Positions 31,398-42,694 of a stretch of DNA of 64,000 nucleotides are shown in pieces. This DNA is from Epithemia pelagica. Its lineage: Eukaryota > Bacillariophyta > Bacillariophyceae > Surirellales > Surirellaceae. The position numbers and the translations under genes are program-made. Each line of letters opens with the position of its first letter. Position 1 is the stretch's first letter. The DNA lies in the NCBI GenBank assembly GCA_946965045.2, contig OX337237.1:62001-126000 (forward strand), given 5' to 3'. The notes under the pieces are model-generated. The model made no database searches, was not told where the DNA came from, and saw only the letters and a program-made list of their open reading frames with translations.

Positions 31398-33545
31398 ATG
31401 TCGTCGTCATTGTCCTCCCCCTCATCCGAACAACAAGCCATTGCTGCATCCAAGCGGTTGCAGGAGTTGCACCAGCTCCTCGTCCAAACTCAATCACCAC
31501 AACCACCACAGCAGTCCCAACGAATCGATGAAATGGTGCAACAATTGTGTGATCGAGACCAGTTTGACCCTGCCATGGTCGTTCAAGGTTTGGTACCAGC
31601 CCTCTTTGTACCATCACCTCAACAAGAACAAGAACAAGAACAAGCACAACCAGACACGAATGGCTGGACGGCCACATCCGCCTGGACCGTCTTGGAGTAT
31701 TTGGTGACACGACAGGCCACCGTGTTTGGACAACCGGCGGTCCACGCCGTCGAACGGTATTTGAAACAGGCTGTGCAACAAGAAGAAGCACAAGTCGTCC
31801 TGATGGACGACAACAACGATTGCAGTACTACTACTGCTTCGACATGGACATTGGTGGTTGTGTTGCCACCACCCTTGCTCGATACCTTGGTGTCGACGGC
31901 TCTGACCAGTGCCGAGGTGGGTCTGGCCAGTCCGGCCCACGACGCCTTGCTGCACGTGTGTCGTGGTGGACCACCCACGGTCTGGAGTGCCGTCTTGACA
32001 CAAATCGTGACCCTTTGGCAACACGCCCTCCAACCATCATCATCATCACCAACGACGACCCGTGCGGAATCCTCGTTGGTCGTACCATCCAGTACGACGG
32101 CGGTCCGATGTGCGTCCTGGTTGGTCTCCTTTCTCTTGCTCGAGTTCCCAAAGCCACCACCACCACAACAACAACAAGACGCTCCAACCAACACCACCAA
32201 CACCACAACGTCCACTCCCATGACAGTGGCCCGACAAACCGGAGCCTTGCAGTGTTTCCAAGACATGGTGTCCTTGTATTTTCAAGACGACCCCTTGGTC
32301 CAATTGTCCGTCTTGGATTTATTGGAACAATTGGCCGCCACCACTACAACTACCACTCTAGACCAACCAGAACGCTTGACGTGGCTCACATCGCCCGCCA
32401 TCTTGCATCCCCTGCTACGCTGGGCCGGAGCCGGAGACGTGAGGCTGGATACCAGGAACAGCCCTCTGCCACATATGGAAGAAAAAGATGCACAAGAACC
32501 CGATCCCTTTTTGGGAGGACCGGCCATTCGGGTCTTGGGGGCCATGTGTCAATTGGCGGCGGTCACCACCCCCACTCGGTCCTCCAATCACAATGACGAC
32601 AATACTCACAACGACCAAACCTGGAATGTACTATGTCGGGGCTTGTATCAAGCCTTGTCGCACTTGCAACACGCTGGATCCAACAGCACTCTGGAATTGG
32701 ATCGACTCGTTACCGTCACTGTGGTTTCGTCCTTGGCGCGTGCCTCCCCCCACGCCTTGCAATGGATTTTGGAACAGGAACCAGCAACATCAGGACAATC
32801 GGTCCATAAGAACACTCTTACAACTTGCTTGGCCGATTGGTGGGTGTCCATTCCCCATCAAGCGGCCCAATCCAAATTGCAAGCCGCCAGTCTCAATTCC
32901 ATCGCCATGGTATTGGAGCACAACTACTACCATGATTCCAACGCCAACAACGATCCAATGGACCTTGACGACGACGACAACGACCCGGAAACAACCAGAA
33001 CAACAACCAGAAGAACAACAACCAGAACGAGCATTGCCCAGCTCAAGAAACGACTCTATGCCTTGTTGGGAAGTGGCGGTGAGTCTACGAGCAACACGAC
33101 ACTTTCCACAACCACCACAACGGAATGGCTCGTGTCCTTGATGCGACAAGGTCACTTGGTACCCGATGTGGCCTTGGGAGCCTATGCCGTTGTGACAGCC
33201 TTTATTCTTCAACCGCAACAACAACCACAAGAAGGCGGATTGGCCCTCGTCTTGCAATCCAATGCCTTTGTCTCACTGGTTCTAGGAGATGGGGGACCAT
33301 CCAACAGCAGCAATACTAATAGTCAATTGGCATTGGCCCATCATGCCTTGTTGCAAGCCGTTTACGAACGTGCCAGCATTGGTAGTACGACAGCGACTAC
33401 AGACACTACCACCACAACGACCACACCCCTCTTGGCACCGGCCTTGTTGGACCAATTGCAGCACCGGATTCAACAAGGACCGTATGCCGCCACAACAACA
33501 AATCGAGGAGATCGTCCCTGGTATGTCATGACGGAACCGCAATGA
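31398..33545 (+). CDS. PSMD5/S5B-like HEAT-repeat protein (26S proteasome assembly chaperone candidate)
   Basis: From the ATG at 31398 (MSSSLSSPSSE) the protein has 715 residues. It is mostly alpha-helical solenoid sequence interrupted by Thr/Gln inserts. Stretches resembling PSMD5 include PLVQLSVLDLLEQLA, the DPFLGGPAIRVLGAM segment (compare the DPF...FFG pattern of that family), and repeated leucine-rich helices such as LLDTLVSTALTSAEVGL and WLVSFLLLEFPKP. PSMD5/S5B binds the ATPase subunit Rpt1 during assembly of the 19S regulatory particle in opisthokonts; whether this diatom protein does so is inference. A generic ARM/HEAT protein is the alternative. The upstream in-frame extension to 31020 looks like a leader and was not used. 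Confidence 0.55.
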   Translation: MSSSLSSPSSEQQAIAASKRLQELHQLLVQTQSPQPPQQSQRIDEMVQQLCDRDQFDPAMVVQGLVPALFVPSPQQEQEQEQAQPDTNGWTATSAWTVLEYLVTRQATVFGQPAVHAVERYLKQAVQQEEAQVVLMDDNNDCSTTTASTWTLVVVLPPPLLDTLVSTALTSAEVGLASPAHDALLHVCRGGPPTVWSAVLTQIVTLWQHALQPSSSSPTTTRAESSLVVPSSTTAVRCASWLVSFLLLEFPKPPPPQQQQDAPTNTTNTTTSTPMTVARQTGALQCFQDMVSLYFQDDPLVQLSVLDLLEQLAATTTTTTLDQPERLTWLTSPAILHPLLRWAGAGDVRLDTRNSPLPHMEEKDAQEPDPFLGGPAIRVLGAMCQLAAVTTPTRSSNHNDDNTHNDQTWNVLCRGLYQALSHLQHAGSNSTLELDRLVTVTVVSSLARASPHALQWILEQEPATSGQSVHKNTLTTCLADWWVSIPHQAAQSKLQAASLNSIAMVLEHNYYHDSNANNDPMDLDDDDNDPETTRTTTRRTTTRTSIAQLKKRLYALLGSGGESTSNTTLSTTTTTEWLVSLMRQGHLVPDVALGAYAVVTAFILQPQQQPQEGGLALVLQSNAFVSLVLGDGGPSNSSNTNSQLALAHHALLQAVYERASIGSTTATTDTTTTTTTPLLAPALLDQLQHRIQQGPYAATTTNRGDRPWYVMTEPQ

Positions 33546-34162
33546 CACACACAACGAATCCCAAAAGATGAATGTGAAGAATCCCCCACAAATGCGACTC
33601 TTTTGTTTTGCTCCGCCTCGACACACAGACACAACCTACCATCCGGTCCGGTCCATCCTCCTCCTATTAGGAATGCCTTGTTTGGGCGCTTTGTGGTGTC
33701 GTCGTCGTCATAACATAGAGTTCTGTTGACATCTATTCTACTAGAGTGATCTAATAGGAGTGTTTTTGGAACCTTGGAGGAATAGAGAATCTCTCTAGTA
33801 GAGAGAAAGACACGAGAGCAAGAACGATCATGTCTCTAGCTAGATAGAGAGTCGAGTAACCTTAGCCTTCCCCCCACATAGCAGTAATAGTATTGGTTCC
33901 TTACCCGGAGATTTGGGGAAAATACAACCCGGAGATGAACTCTCTTTGACATGACATCCAAAGATCACCACACGTCATACGCGATCCAAATCTCATCGCA
34001 TTTGGAATGTGGATCCTGTTGATGCTATTGCTGCCTTGGTGATTGGTGATATCTTGACGCTGGATGTCTCTCTTCTCTCTTCTCTCCCTGTCTCTACAAC
34101 CAAAGAATCCCAGCAGTCCTCTCTCTCTCTCGCTCTCTCTGTATCTTTAGTCATTCTCCAGG
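33546..34162. other. Intergenic region with CT microsatellite
   Basis: No gene seen. A (CT)n run lies at about 34118-34140, just before the next start codon, where pyrimidine-rich leaders are common. Confidence 0.5.
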
Positions 34163-36400
34163 ATGCGGTGGCCCGTTCTTCGTACCAGCAGCAGCAGCAC
34201 GGCGAGGACTCACATTCCACCTTCCTTCCTCCATCACCACCAACAGCGAATGCCCGTAGTGTGTCGACCGCGACCGCACCATGCCCTTGCTGTGGCTGGC
34301 CAATTCCACAGTAGTAGTAGTTCCACAAGACCACCACCACACCTCCACAACACCAGGTTCCGATGTGCTGCTGCTGGCAGTATCGATTGGACTCGATCAT
34401 CCAGGACACGACGACGCACCCTATTCTTCCACCCCGTGAATACTAGTACCACTGGATCATCCCAACACCCTTATTTTTCAAGACCGTATTCCACAAGCAA
34501 ACCAACCAGAACATCATCGACAACAACAACAGCAGACGACAATGATTGGATACTGGAATCGGCCGTCATGGCCCGATTGCGATTGGGCATGGGCAGTCAC
34601 CAGTGGTCCCAACTCGTGGCGCCGAGCAGTCCGGGTGGTCGTAACGACACCACCACTCCAAGTACAACAGTCTATCAAGATATTGTGGAAACCGCCTTGT
34701 GCAATGGGGTCACCACCCTCGAAGTGGGACAAGAAGGAGGCGATGCCGTCTTGGCCTCCATTTTGAAACAGGCACTCTCATCCGACGACACGTTGTCGTC
34801 GTCCACCACCACAACCCCGTCCAGTATTACCTTGTTGAAACGCGTCGGATATCGAACCGTGGTATCCTCCACCCGTGACGACCCGAGTCAATCCTCCTCC
34901 CAATCATCCGAACCACCAGAACGACCCTTGTCGTGGACCAAACTCTTGCCGGGCGATGTCCTGGTCGAAGACATTTCGCAACCCACCACCACAGCAACCG
35001 CAACGACTGACTCGGACCGTGGCACGGCACCTCCCTCCCAGACAACAACCACGGTCGTGCACAATATTTCGTCTCCTAGCATCCAAGCCGCCCTGGAGGA
35101 ATCACCCCTCGTCTACCATCCAAGTGTCAATACACAACATGACAAAGCCAAGTTGCAATTGCAACTCTTGGTGCACAATCCCGAAGTTCAGGGTACCGTC
35201 AATGGACAATCCTTGACGTTTGAACAACGACAAGCTCGCATTTGTGACAAGCTGACCGAATCCTTTGTCGCCTTGCAACAGCAAATTCTGCAACAACAAC
35301 AAGAAGAAGAACTCGACCATGCCAATGACACTAACAGTCCCTGGTTCCACTTGTCGTCCTTTGGTCTTTGCAGTCATGGCTTGGCCTTGCCGCCCGATTA
35401 TGATTTGCACTTGAGTTGGACACAGGCCGTGGTACCCGCCTTGGAACAAGCATATGGGCAACTTCTCCCAACATTGTCCAACAGCAGTCCTACCAATGAC
35501 CATCATCCCTTGTCGACCTTGGCCTTTTCGACCGTGCAATTGCCCCTCAATGTGTGGGAACCCACGGGCTTGGCCGTGGCACACGCCATGAAACAGTACC
35601 ATGCCTCCATTCAAATTTACGCCATGCGTCCCTTGACGGCCTATCCCACGAGCAGTACCACCAATACGACAAACAGCGGTGTCATCCCGCTTCATCCACC
35701 GGGCGCCCAAGGATTTCCCGTCGTTGTGTCCGATTGGCAACTTCCTTCCAGCGACACTACGTCCCGGACAACGTGGACACACGAACTGCGGGCTCCACCC
35801 CAAGCCTATCAAACAGCCTTGCAAGCGGCCTTGCAACATTTTGATGCCGAAGACCTTTTGCAACAGCAACAGCAATCGACTGAGAAATTGACGCCGGAAC
35901 AAGAAGAAACCCTACAAGGCTGTCGCTTGTTGCAACAATTGTTGCACGAATTGGATGCCGCCTTGGATACTGTCACGAGTTGGGACGCGCACGAACAGGC
36001 CCTGGTCCATCAAGTGATTCCCCGCATTCACCATACCTTTGAAGCCTACGATGATGAAACGGCCGCCGTCTTGCAAACCTTTTTTGCCGCCTACAGTACG
36101 GCCGTCCGGTTCAGTATCGCACGCAATGCCCGACGACACATGCAGGCTGTCATTGACCAACACGGCCAACAAGAAACAGACTCGACGTATCAGTATCCTC
36201 CCCTGCCAGACCATGTGAAATTGCAGGACTATGCCTTGCAATTTTTACTCAGTCAAACCTATACTTCACCCGACATGGAAAAGAAGGTGCCATTGATTGA
36301 CAAGTTGATTGTGGGATTTACCGAAGCTGGTCATATATTGCATGATTTGGAGGTGATTCATCAACACATTTTGTTGTCGGAATCTTCCCAGACGCCTTGA
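34163..36400 (+). CDS. Aldo/keto-reductase-like protein with N-terminal organelle-targeting region
   Basis: The 745-residue frame starts at an ATG (MRWPVLRTSS). The first 110 residues are Arg/Ser/Thr-rich, almost free of acidic residues and contain RPYSTSKPTRTSS, which fits a mitochondrial presequence. The remainder follows the aldo/keto-reductase barrel in diverged form: YQDIVETALCNGVTTLEVGQ for the first strand and helix, LQLQLLVHNPEVQ for a central strand, FHLSSFGLCSHGLALPPDYD, and FSTVQLPLNVWEP then IYAMRPLTAY late in the barrel. Gln- and Thr-rich inserts separate these. The classical Tyr/Lys catalytic residues are not evident, so enzyme activity is uncertain. The C-terminal 200 residues are helical and specific to this protein. 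Function is unknown. Confidence 0.6.
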   Translation: MRWPVLRTSSSSTARTHIPPSFLHHHQQRMPVVCRPRPHHALAVAGQFHSSSSSTRPPPHLHNTRFRCAAAGSIDWTRSSRTRRRTLFFHPVNTSTTGSSQHPYFSRPYSTSKPTRTSSTTTTADDNDWILESAVMARLRLGMGSHQWSQLVAPSSPGGRNDTTTPSTTVYQDIVETALCNGVTTLEVGQEGGDAVLASILKQALSSDDTLSSSTTTTPSSITLLKRVGYRTVVSSTRDDPSQSSSQSSEPPERPLSWTKLLPGDVLVEDISQPTTTATATTDSDRGTAPPSQTTTTVVHNISSPSIQAALEESPLVYHPSVNTQHDKAKLQLQLLVHNPEVQGTVNGQSLTFEQRQARICDKLTESFVALQQQILQQQQEEELDHANDTNSPWFHLSSFGLCSHGLALPPDYDLHLSWTQAVVPALEQAYGQLLPTLSNSSPTNDHHPLSTLAFSTVQLPLNVWEPTGLAVAHAMKQYHASIQIYAMRPLTAYPTSSTTNTTNSGVIPLHPPGAQGFPVVVSDWQLPSSDTTSRTTWTHELRAPPQAYQTALQAALQHFDAEDLLQQQQQSTEKLTPEQEETLQGCRLLQQLLHELDAALDTVTSWDAHEQALVHQVIPRIHHTFEAYDDETAAVLQTFFAAYSTAVRFSIARNARRHMQAVIDQHGQQETDSTYQYPPLPDHVKLQDYALQFLLSQTYTSPDMEKKVPLIDKLIVGFTEAGHILHDLEVIHQHILLSESSQTP

Positions 36401-37400
36401 GTCGTAGCAACAAGAGCCGACTCCATCTTCTCCTTTTCGGTAGCGAGAATCTCCGACATGAGAAACGGACCCTCGCCCATATAGACAGGGTTGCGCGAAA
36501 CGAGTATAGCTAGGTATCTTCCTAGCTAGACAATTCGAACTACTCGATGGAGTCGTTCGACTCGCACCGAGAAACAAACTATGGGGATCTTTTTCTCGTG
36601 TCGTTGTTTTGGAGACGACCGCCACATTGGTTTCGATCAGAGCTTCTACCTCTAAGAGTAGGTTGCTCCTTAGGAGTTTACTCATGCTCCCGAGAGGACA
36701 TAATATTGCGAGACCGAATTCGTCACCCGGCGTGAATTTCCGGGAACCCAAATTTTCACAACGGACGAAAAAGCTCCTCACAATTTTGGCAGACAAAGAT
36801 TATGTAATAGTAGTAGTAGGAGTTTGATAACTTGCGCCTATGGGAGTAACTGATGATCTCTTTTACCCCTTCCAGACGGGGTCCAACTGTGTCTGGACCT
36901 CGAAGAAGAGCTTTGCAACGGCAAAATCCATGGACGAGAATGACAGTCAGTATCTATAATAGAGTTCCATCATGAAAGGATCTGTTACCCAACTTTTAGC
37001 ACTAAAAACAAATAGCGCACCGAAAAATACAAATGCACGCACCAAAAAAAAATTCCTTGCGTTTTCCTTAGCGTTACAATATTCATCGTTTTTTCACAAC
37101 CCATCGTTTGTATCCATTATTTCTTTTGTTTTGCGGCTCCGTCTTCATTCCTATTCCTTTTCCCTTCTCCACCATCACCATCCGGCATATCATCATCCAA
37201 TCCATCCCTTGTTTCATGGAGAGCACTTCTATTGCCGCAGTGCCATCCTTTCACCTTATTATCATTGTTTTTAAATGATCATCTGTCGTACCTCATCGGG
37301 TCACCATTGTCCATTCTGTGGTCCCCAATCTCTCATTTCTTTCCCCCAACCCAGATAAAGAGACATTGAGTCCCGGTAACCCTTGGTCTTATTTGTCGAG
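36401..37400. other. Intergenic region, no supported gene
   Basis: A-T-rich and pyrimidine-rich non-coding sequence between the AKR-like gene and the left flank of the Ginger1-like element. No domain-bearing frame is visible. Confidence 0.5.
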
Positions 37401-37510
37401 TGTTTTGTTTCCAAATGTCGCAACATTTGCCTACAAATAAGTCCATATTTGTGACAAATACAATAACGTGAGTTTTTTTCTATCATATGTGGTCTACAAA
37501 TACGTGCACT

Positions 37511-37545
37511 GCATCTATTTGTCGATCCGGTCGACAAATAGATGC
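37511..37545. repeat. Perfect inverted repeat on left flank of Ginger1-like element
   Basis: GCATCTATTTGTCGA and TCGACAAATAGATGC flank TCCGG. The 15-bp arms are perfect. The central CCGG matches the known Ginger1 target preference, so this may be an end-to-end junction of two element termini or a binding site. Confidence 0.85.
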
Positions 37546-38029
37546 AAATCTCATGACGTCATCTCCACTTATGCCTTTATTTTTCCAGATCTTTGTGACA
37601 GCATTGTCGCACACGTGACAAACTCATCTGCCAAACGCACCTTTGCTTCTGTTCCAACCATTCTTCCTTGTCGACCTGGTCCTGCTTGTACCCCTTTGAC
37701 TTCCTGGTACGTTCATTACATGATTCCAATGGATTGTGCTATATGATCTAACAACGACACAAATCTTTTGCTCCAACGCCATTGATTCCCTTCGTTTATT
37801 TTTGTTTCGGAACTACCACCCTCTGCCATCAGAGTTGATCATTGGCTTTGGTTCCTTTCTTTTTGATCTACCTTTTTGAGATCGACACAGAATTTGTCCG
37901 GCGCAAGCGACACTGTGGTAGCTTGGCTGGCTGGTGGTGTGAGTGACACTGTGGTAACTCGACCAGCAAATTCTGTTCCTCAATACGTATCCCCAAGACA
38001 ATTTCCCATCCTTGAATGCTGAACCAAGA

Positions 38030-41000
38030 ATGTCTCTCAGGAAGAAGAAGGGCAAGGATACCGGAAAGGAAGAACAGATCTCTGCTGAAGATTTCAACCT
38101 ACTCCGTCGTTTTATCAATTTGATCAAGCCCCTAACAAATGATTCTGCAAATGTCTCAAATCAGAGAGAAGACAACTCTGGTTCTGACAGTGATTTTACA
38201 GATTCCAACCCTGATGACGAGTTATCTGACGATTCGAACAATACAACACCTACACCCACACGTGTTACAAGATCTACAACCGGTGCATCTTCCCACAACA
38301 ACCGTACCTCTCAAAATTTGAAAAGGAGAGGCTCTACTACGTCTCTTTCACGCTCAAGAAAGGAACGTCCTAGAAAGTATCAGAAGTCTGAGAAGAAGGG
38401 CAGAGTTCAAGCTAATGCAGAAGAAGAAATGCAGGTAGATGAAGATGTTGAGTCTGATGAAGAAAATCTTGTCAGTCATGTCGACCCTCAGGATCTCCCT
38501 GAGACGTTCGATGGAAATTTAGACGAAGAGCATCGTCATAGATTTAACCTTGAAGTTTTTGGTAACTCATTTGCTGATGTTGCGAATCTTTCACCCGAAA
38601 GTGGGGTTGCTGGTGCAAATACCAAGTTCATGTCCAGGTCCCAAATGGATCATGAAATATATATCAAAAGATTCTGGAGTACTGGCAACCCAAGAGCCAA
38701 GGGTCCTGCATACGAGGGTGCACCTGACCCTAGAACACCTATAGGATTTCGTAAACTGTATCCTCAAGGACGAAATGCAAAGCTTGTGCGAAGAGAGGTT
38801 CGATCAATTACGTTACCTGATGGTACAGTGGAATATTTATTGTACGACAGAGACTTACGGGTTGTTGCCGTTGAGGACGTGTTTGATACAATAAGAGAGA
38901 AGCATATTCAAACTGGACATAAGCTTTCAGAAGAGACGACTTACAACCTCATCAAGAATGAGTACCATAACATCACTATTCGCCAAGTCAAAAGTTTCAT
39001 CAAGGGTTGTCCTCAGTGCATGTTGCAACGCAAGAAAACAGCACCACACAAGGGAGCATCGAAACCTATTCGTTCCTTTGGTTTTCGAGACCGCTTCCAG
39101 GCAGACCTTATCCTAATGGATGAAGAAGGAAAGACAGGTGCCAAAGATATCTACGGGGTCGAAATGCATTACATTTTGTCTTGTAAAGACCATTTTTCAC
39201 AGTTCGTAATGCTCGCTGCGGTACCAAGCAAGAGTCCCACCTACATAGCTCATCAATTGGGAAATATGTTTGGTATTGTTGGTTTTCCAGCTATATACCA
39301 GAGTGATAATGGGTCTGAAGTATGTGGAAATGAAGTGATTTCCATGCTACTCATTAACAATCCCTACATCCACACATGTACTGGGAGGCCCCGTACTCCA
39401 CGTGAACAAGGTTCTGTTGAAAACGCAAATAGGGGGATCAGGAATGCAGTGCAGTCAATTGTTGCAGAGGAATGGGCAAAAGGTAACAACACATTCAATT
39501 GGACCATGGCCCTAGGAAGGACGATGAGTGCATTGAATGGTGTTTCGCGACGAACGACAGCCAAGGCAATATCATCCTATGAAACTGCGTTTGGGGCTCA
39601 GTTTGGGTCCCCCTTTTCCGATGTCAAGGGATATTCACGAGAAGAAATCAACCTTGGAAAGACTGCTGTGGAACGATGTCGAGCCACTGGCAGTCAGGCG
39701 CTGACAGAAAAATTTGCCATCTGTGGAGAGATTACTCCTGATGATCTTGCAAATCTTGGTGAGCTGGCAACATCACGAGTTCGTTACCTTATGGAACTAT
39801 ATCAAGCAACACAAGATGAGGTTGCGGATGAAAAGTTTTTGGCCGCAGGGAAAACAAACTCAAACGAGAATGACCAGCAAAAACCAATGCATAATCCCAG
39901 CGGTGAGGAAGAAGGACTTGATCATAAAGAGCCTGACATTGTGGAACGGAATGTCACAAGGGAAATGGGTTTGTTTTGCCGTGAAACATATGACTCTGTG
40001 ATGCAGACGGATAGATCTACATCATTGGAAGAGCTATTGGAAAAAGAAACAATGCATTCCAGCAAATCAAGCCAAGAGTCCAACAAAATAGTCCAAGAGT
40101 CCAACAAATCAGTGCAGGAAACCAAAAAGTCGGCGCCAAAACCTGACAAATCGGTGCAAAAGCCCGGCAAATCGGTGCAGAAACCCGGCAAATCGGTGCA
40201 AAAACCCGGCAAATCGGTGCAAAAACCCGGCAAATCGGTGCAAAAACCCGGCAAATCGGTGCAAGAGTCCAACAAATCGGTACAAGAGTCCAACAAATCG
40301 GTACAAGAGTCCAACAAATCGGTGCAAGACTCCGACAAATCGGTGCAAGACTCCAGCAAATCGGTGCAAGAGTCCGACAAATCGGTGAAAGAGTCCAACA
40401 AATCGGTGCAAAAGCCCGGCAAATCGGTGCAGAAACCCGGCAAATCGGTGCAAAAACCGGGCAAATCGGTGCAAGAGTCCAACAAATCGGTGCAAGAGTC
40501 CAACAAATCGGTACAAGAGTCCAACAAATCGGTGCAAGAGTCCAACAAATCGGTGCAAGATTCCAACAAATCGGTGCAAGATTCCAACAAATCGGTGCAA
40601 AAACCTGGCAAATCGGTGCAAGAGTCTGACAAATCGGTGCAAGAGTCCAACAAATTGATGCAAGAGTCAGACAAATTGGTGCAACACTCGAACAAATTGG
40701 TGCAAAAACCCAGCAAATTGGTGCAAGACGATGAAGAACTCCGAGAATCGTTAGACGCATTTCATAAATCTCTACAAAGGGACGACACCATGTGGCAGAA
40801 ACAAGCCATGAGACCATCACTGGGTACGCAAGACATCCAATTGCAGGCACATGAATTGGTGGGTACAGAGAAACCACTGGAAAAGATGGATGGAATGACG
40901 CACCATGACAATGATGACGAGTCCATTGTTGTTGTGGAAGAGGAAGAAGAAACCGACTATGAGATAGAAAGAGAATTTGATACGGAGGCTCCAATGTTGT

Positions 41001-42694
41001 GTACTGTTCTGCGCTTCTTGACAGCATCAGATAAGTACCAGAAGGCTGAACCCAAAGACAGGGTTCTACAAGTCCGTATTTACTGTGTGACATGCCCATT
41101 GCTCCGGAACAGGCGTGTGTCTCTGGATATTCCCTCGAAATATTGTTTACGACATTATTTTGGACCCTCTTCAACTGCTTGGCTACCAGATATATTGGTC
41201 CATTCATTTGGGGTTTTGTCTGCCCACTGGCATCATCGAGAAAATGTTGTTTTCTATGACGTTGCGCGCAATCTTGCAAGTAGTTCACTGAATGATATGA
41301 GGAAAGTTGTTGGACGACCATCTCTTTTGATAAAAAAGAATCCCAAAATCAACGAATTGATTGTCTTGGCCATGGCTAATGAGCATTACGTCATATTGCA
41401 AGTATTACTTCCTGAGAAAAAGACTATTGTCTATGATGGAATGGAAAAGACAAATCACAAGGCATGGTCAAATGTAACCAAGTTTGTGCTTTGGAAATTC
41501 GGAATTCAAGGATTGGACAACGTCACCAAGCCCACCATCATCAAAGACACATCAAAAAAGAAAGTTACCGAAAAGTGGGTACTGGTGCGTGACTACAAAA
41601 TGATCGGCATTCAACGTGATTCTCATTCATGTGGGCCAATAGCAATATTGGTTATAGCCTGTCTGTTTCATACGTCCAATGACAAGGAAAACAGGAATTT
41701 ATCACAACTCCATCCAGCAAACATGAACAGATATCAATGGCGGGAAAATGCGGCAAACTTATTCAGGAAATATATATGCTTTGCATGGAATAACCTTTAT
41801 GCACAGAAATATGTGGACCAAGAACAACGAGAAAACATCTGTGACATCAATACTGAAAAGCAGTGCAACGACTTCCTTGACGCACAACCACAACGCCGAT
41901 CAAACAGGAATATATCACGAAGGTGAGAATCTTATTCATGGAAGGTTACCTATTGTTTGGATAAGCATTTCTTATAATAGATGTGTAGTGAGGTTGAAAT
42001 TGTGGACGATACAGTGATTCGAGAAGAAAAAAGGTTGGAGAATACGCTTCAGAGGCGCCTAGATCAATCTTATCAAGCTAGTAAAATGCTACGTATGAAT
42101 CGAAGGTCAGGCTTCTCTGTTTCATTGGGTGAATCGGTGGCATTATTCCCAGATAAAAGAGATCGTGCCACTCAATCAAGATTAGGCATTCACTGTTTAG
42201 TCATTGGTGTCTCAAATGGAAGCTATCCCGCTGTGAGAGTAATGATCCCGGAAGGCATCATTGGCGATAAACGAAGCAAAACTTCTACGTGGTTCTCCCA
42301 TGACAAATATAATGTCATGCACTCATCATCACCTTTAGGCCCTGAACGACGACAACTACGAAATGCCATTTTAAACAATACTCTGGTCTATACAGACTAT
42401 CCCATAATCTCGGTACGTGATGCACATCGGGTAACATACAGCAGTCACAGAACTGTGAAGAAAAAACAACCTCCATGGAATAAACGAAAATTTAAATGTA
42501 ACTGCAGACGACTTGGAATTCAATGTTCGACAGATAATTGTGGATGTCGAAAAGCAGGATTGTGCTGTTCAAATCAGTGCCTGTGTAACGAGCAGAGGTG
42601 CATGAATAGAAAAATTCACGGTGTCAGTTTGGCAGGCAATCCACCAGAGACTAAGGCAGGCAGTGATGTGCCGAAAAACCACCCAACAGTGTGA
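38030..42694 (+). CDS. Ginger1-like transposase: HHCC integrase, heptad repeats, Ulp1 protease, CXC tail (two exons)
   Basis: Exon 1 is 38030-41922 (ATG, MSLRKKKGKD) and exon 2 is 41989-42694, with a 66-bp phase-2 intron (GTGAGA...ATGTGTAG), giving 1532 residues. The N-terminus is acidic and Ser-rich. The zinc-binding HHCC motif is H292, H297, C327, C330. The DDE integrase core follows: D359 (FQADLILMD), D426 (YQSDNGSEV), E464 (GSVENANRG). Residues 686-902 are 31 heptads of the type KSVQKPG or KSVQESN. The C-terminal protease matches Ulp1/C48: H1119 (NEHYVILQV), D1136 (VYDGM), Q1195 and C1201 (QRDSHSCGP). Exon 2 adds a Cys-rich tail near 1468-1504 with CxC pairs. Integrases of this class join element ends to target DNA; the protease role is unknown. 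The exon join is inferred from frame and splice sites. Confidence 0.8.
40085..40735 (+). repeat. 31-copy heptad (21-bp) tandem repeat inside the transposase
   Basis: Thirty-one consecutive 21-bp units encode K-[SL]-V-Q-x-x-x. Two main unit types alternate in blocks: five KPG, three ESN, four DSD/DSS/ESD/KESN variants, three KPG, four ESN, two DSN, then mixed units ending KLVQDDE. Blockwise order shows that groups of units were duplicated together. The repeat links the integrase and protease domains. Long frames on the opposite strand across it are artefacts of repeat periodicity. Confidence 0.93.
41923..41988 (+). other. Intron linking Ulp1 and CXC parts of the transposase
   Basis: A 66-bp intron with donor GTGAGA and acceptor ATGTGTAG. 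Exon 1 ends in the second base of a codon, and the AG at 41987-41988 restores the downstream frame (SR|SEVEIVDD). The alternative AG at 41979-41980 leads to a stop within about 12 codons. Confidence 0.65.

Noticed and set aside
39922-41321. Long open frames (184-434 residues) on the minus strand across the heptad repeat
   Set aside because: They consist of mirrored repeat units (LLHRFVG, CTDLLDS) produced by 21-bp periodicity opposite the transposase; a period divisible by three keeps any stop-free frame open.
38030-42694. LTR retrotransposon interpretation of the integrase gene
   Set aside because: No reverse transcriptase, RNase H, protease of retroviral type or long terminal repeats are visible, and the Ulp1 fusion points to a Ginger1-type DNA transposon.
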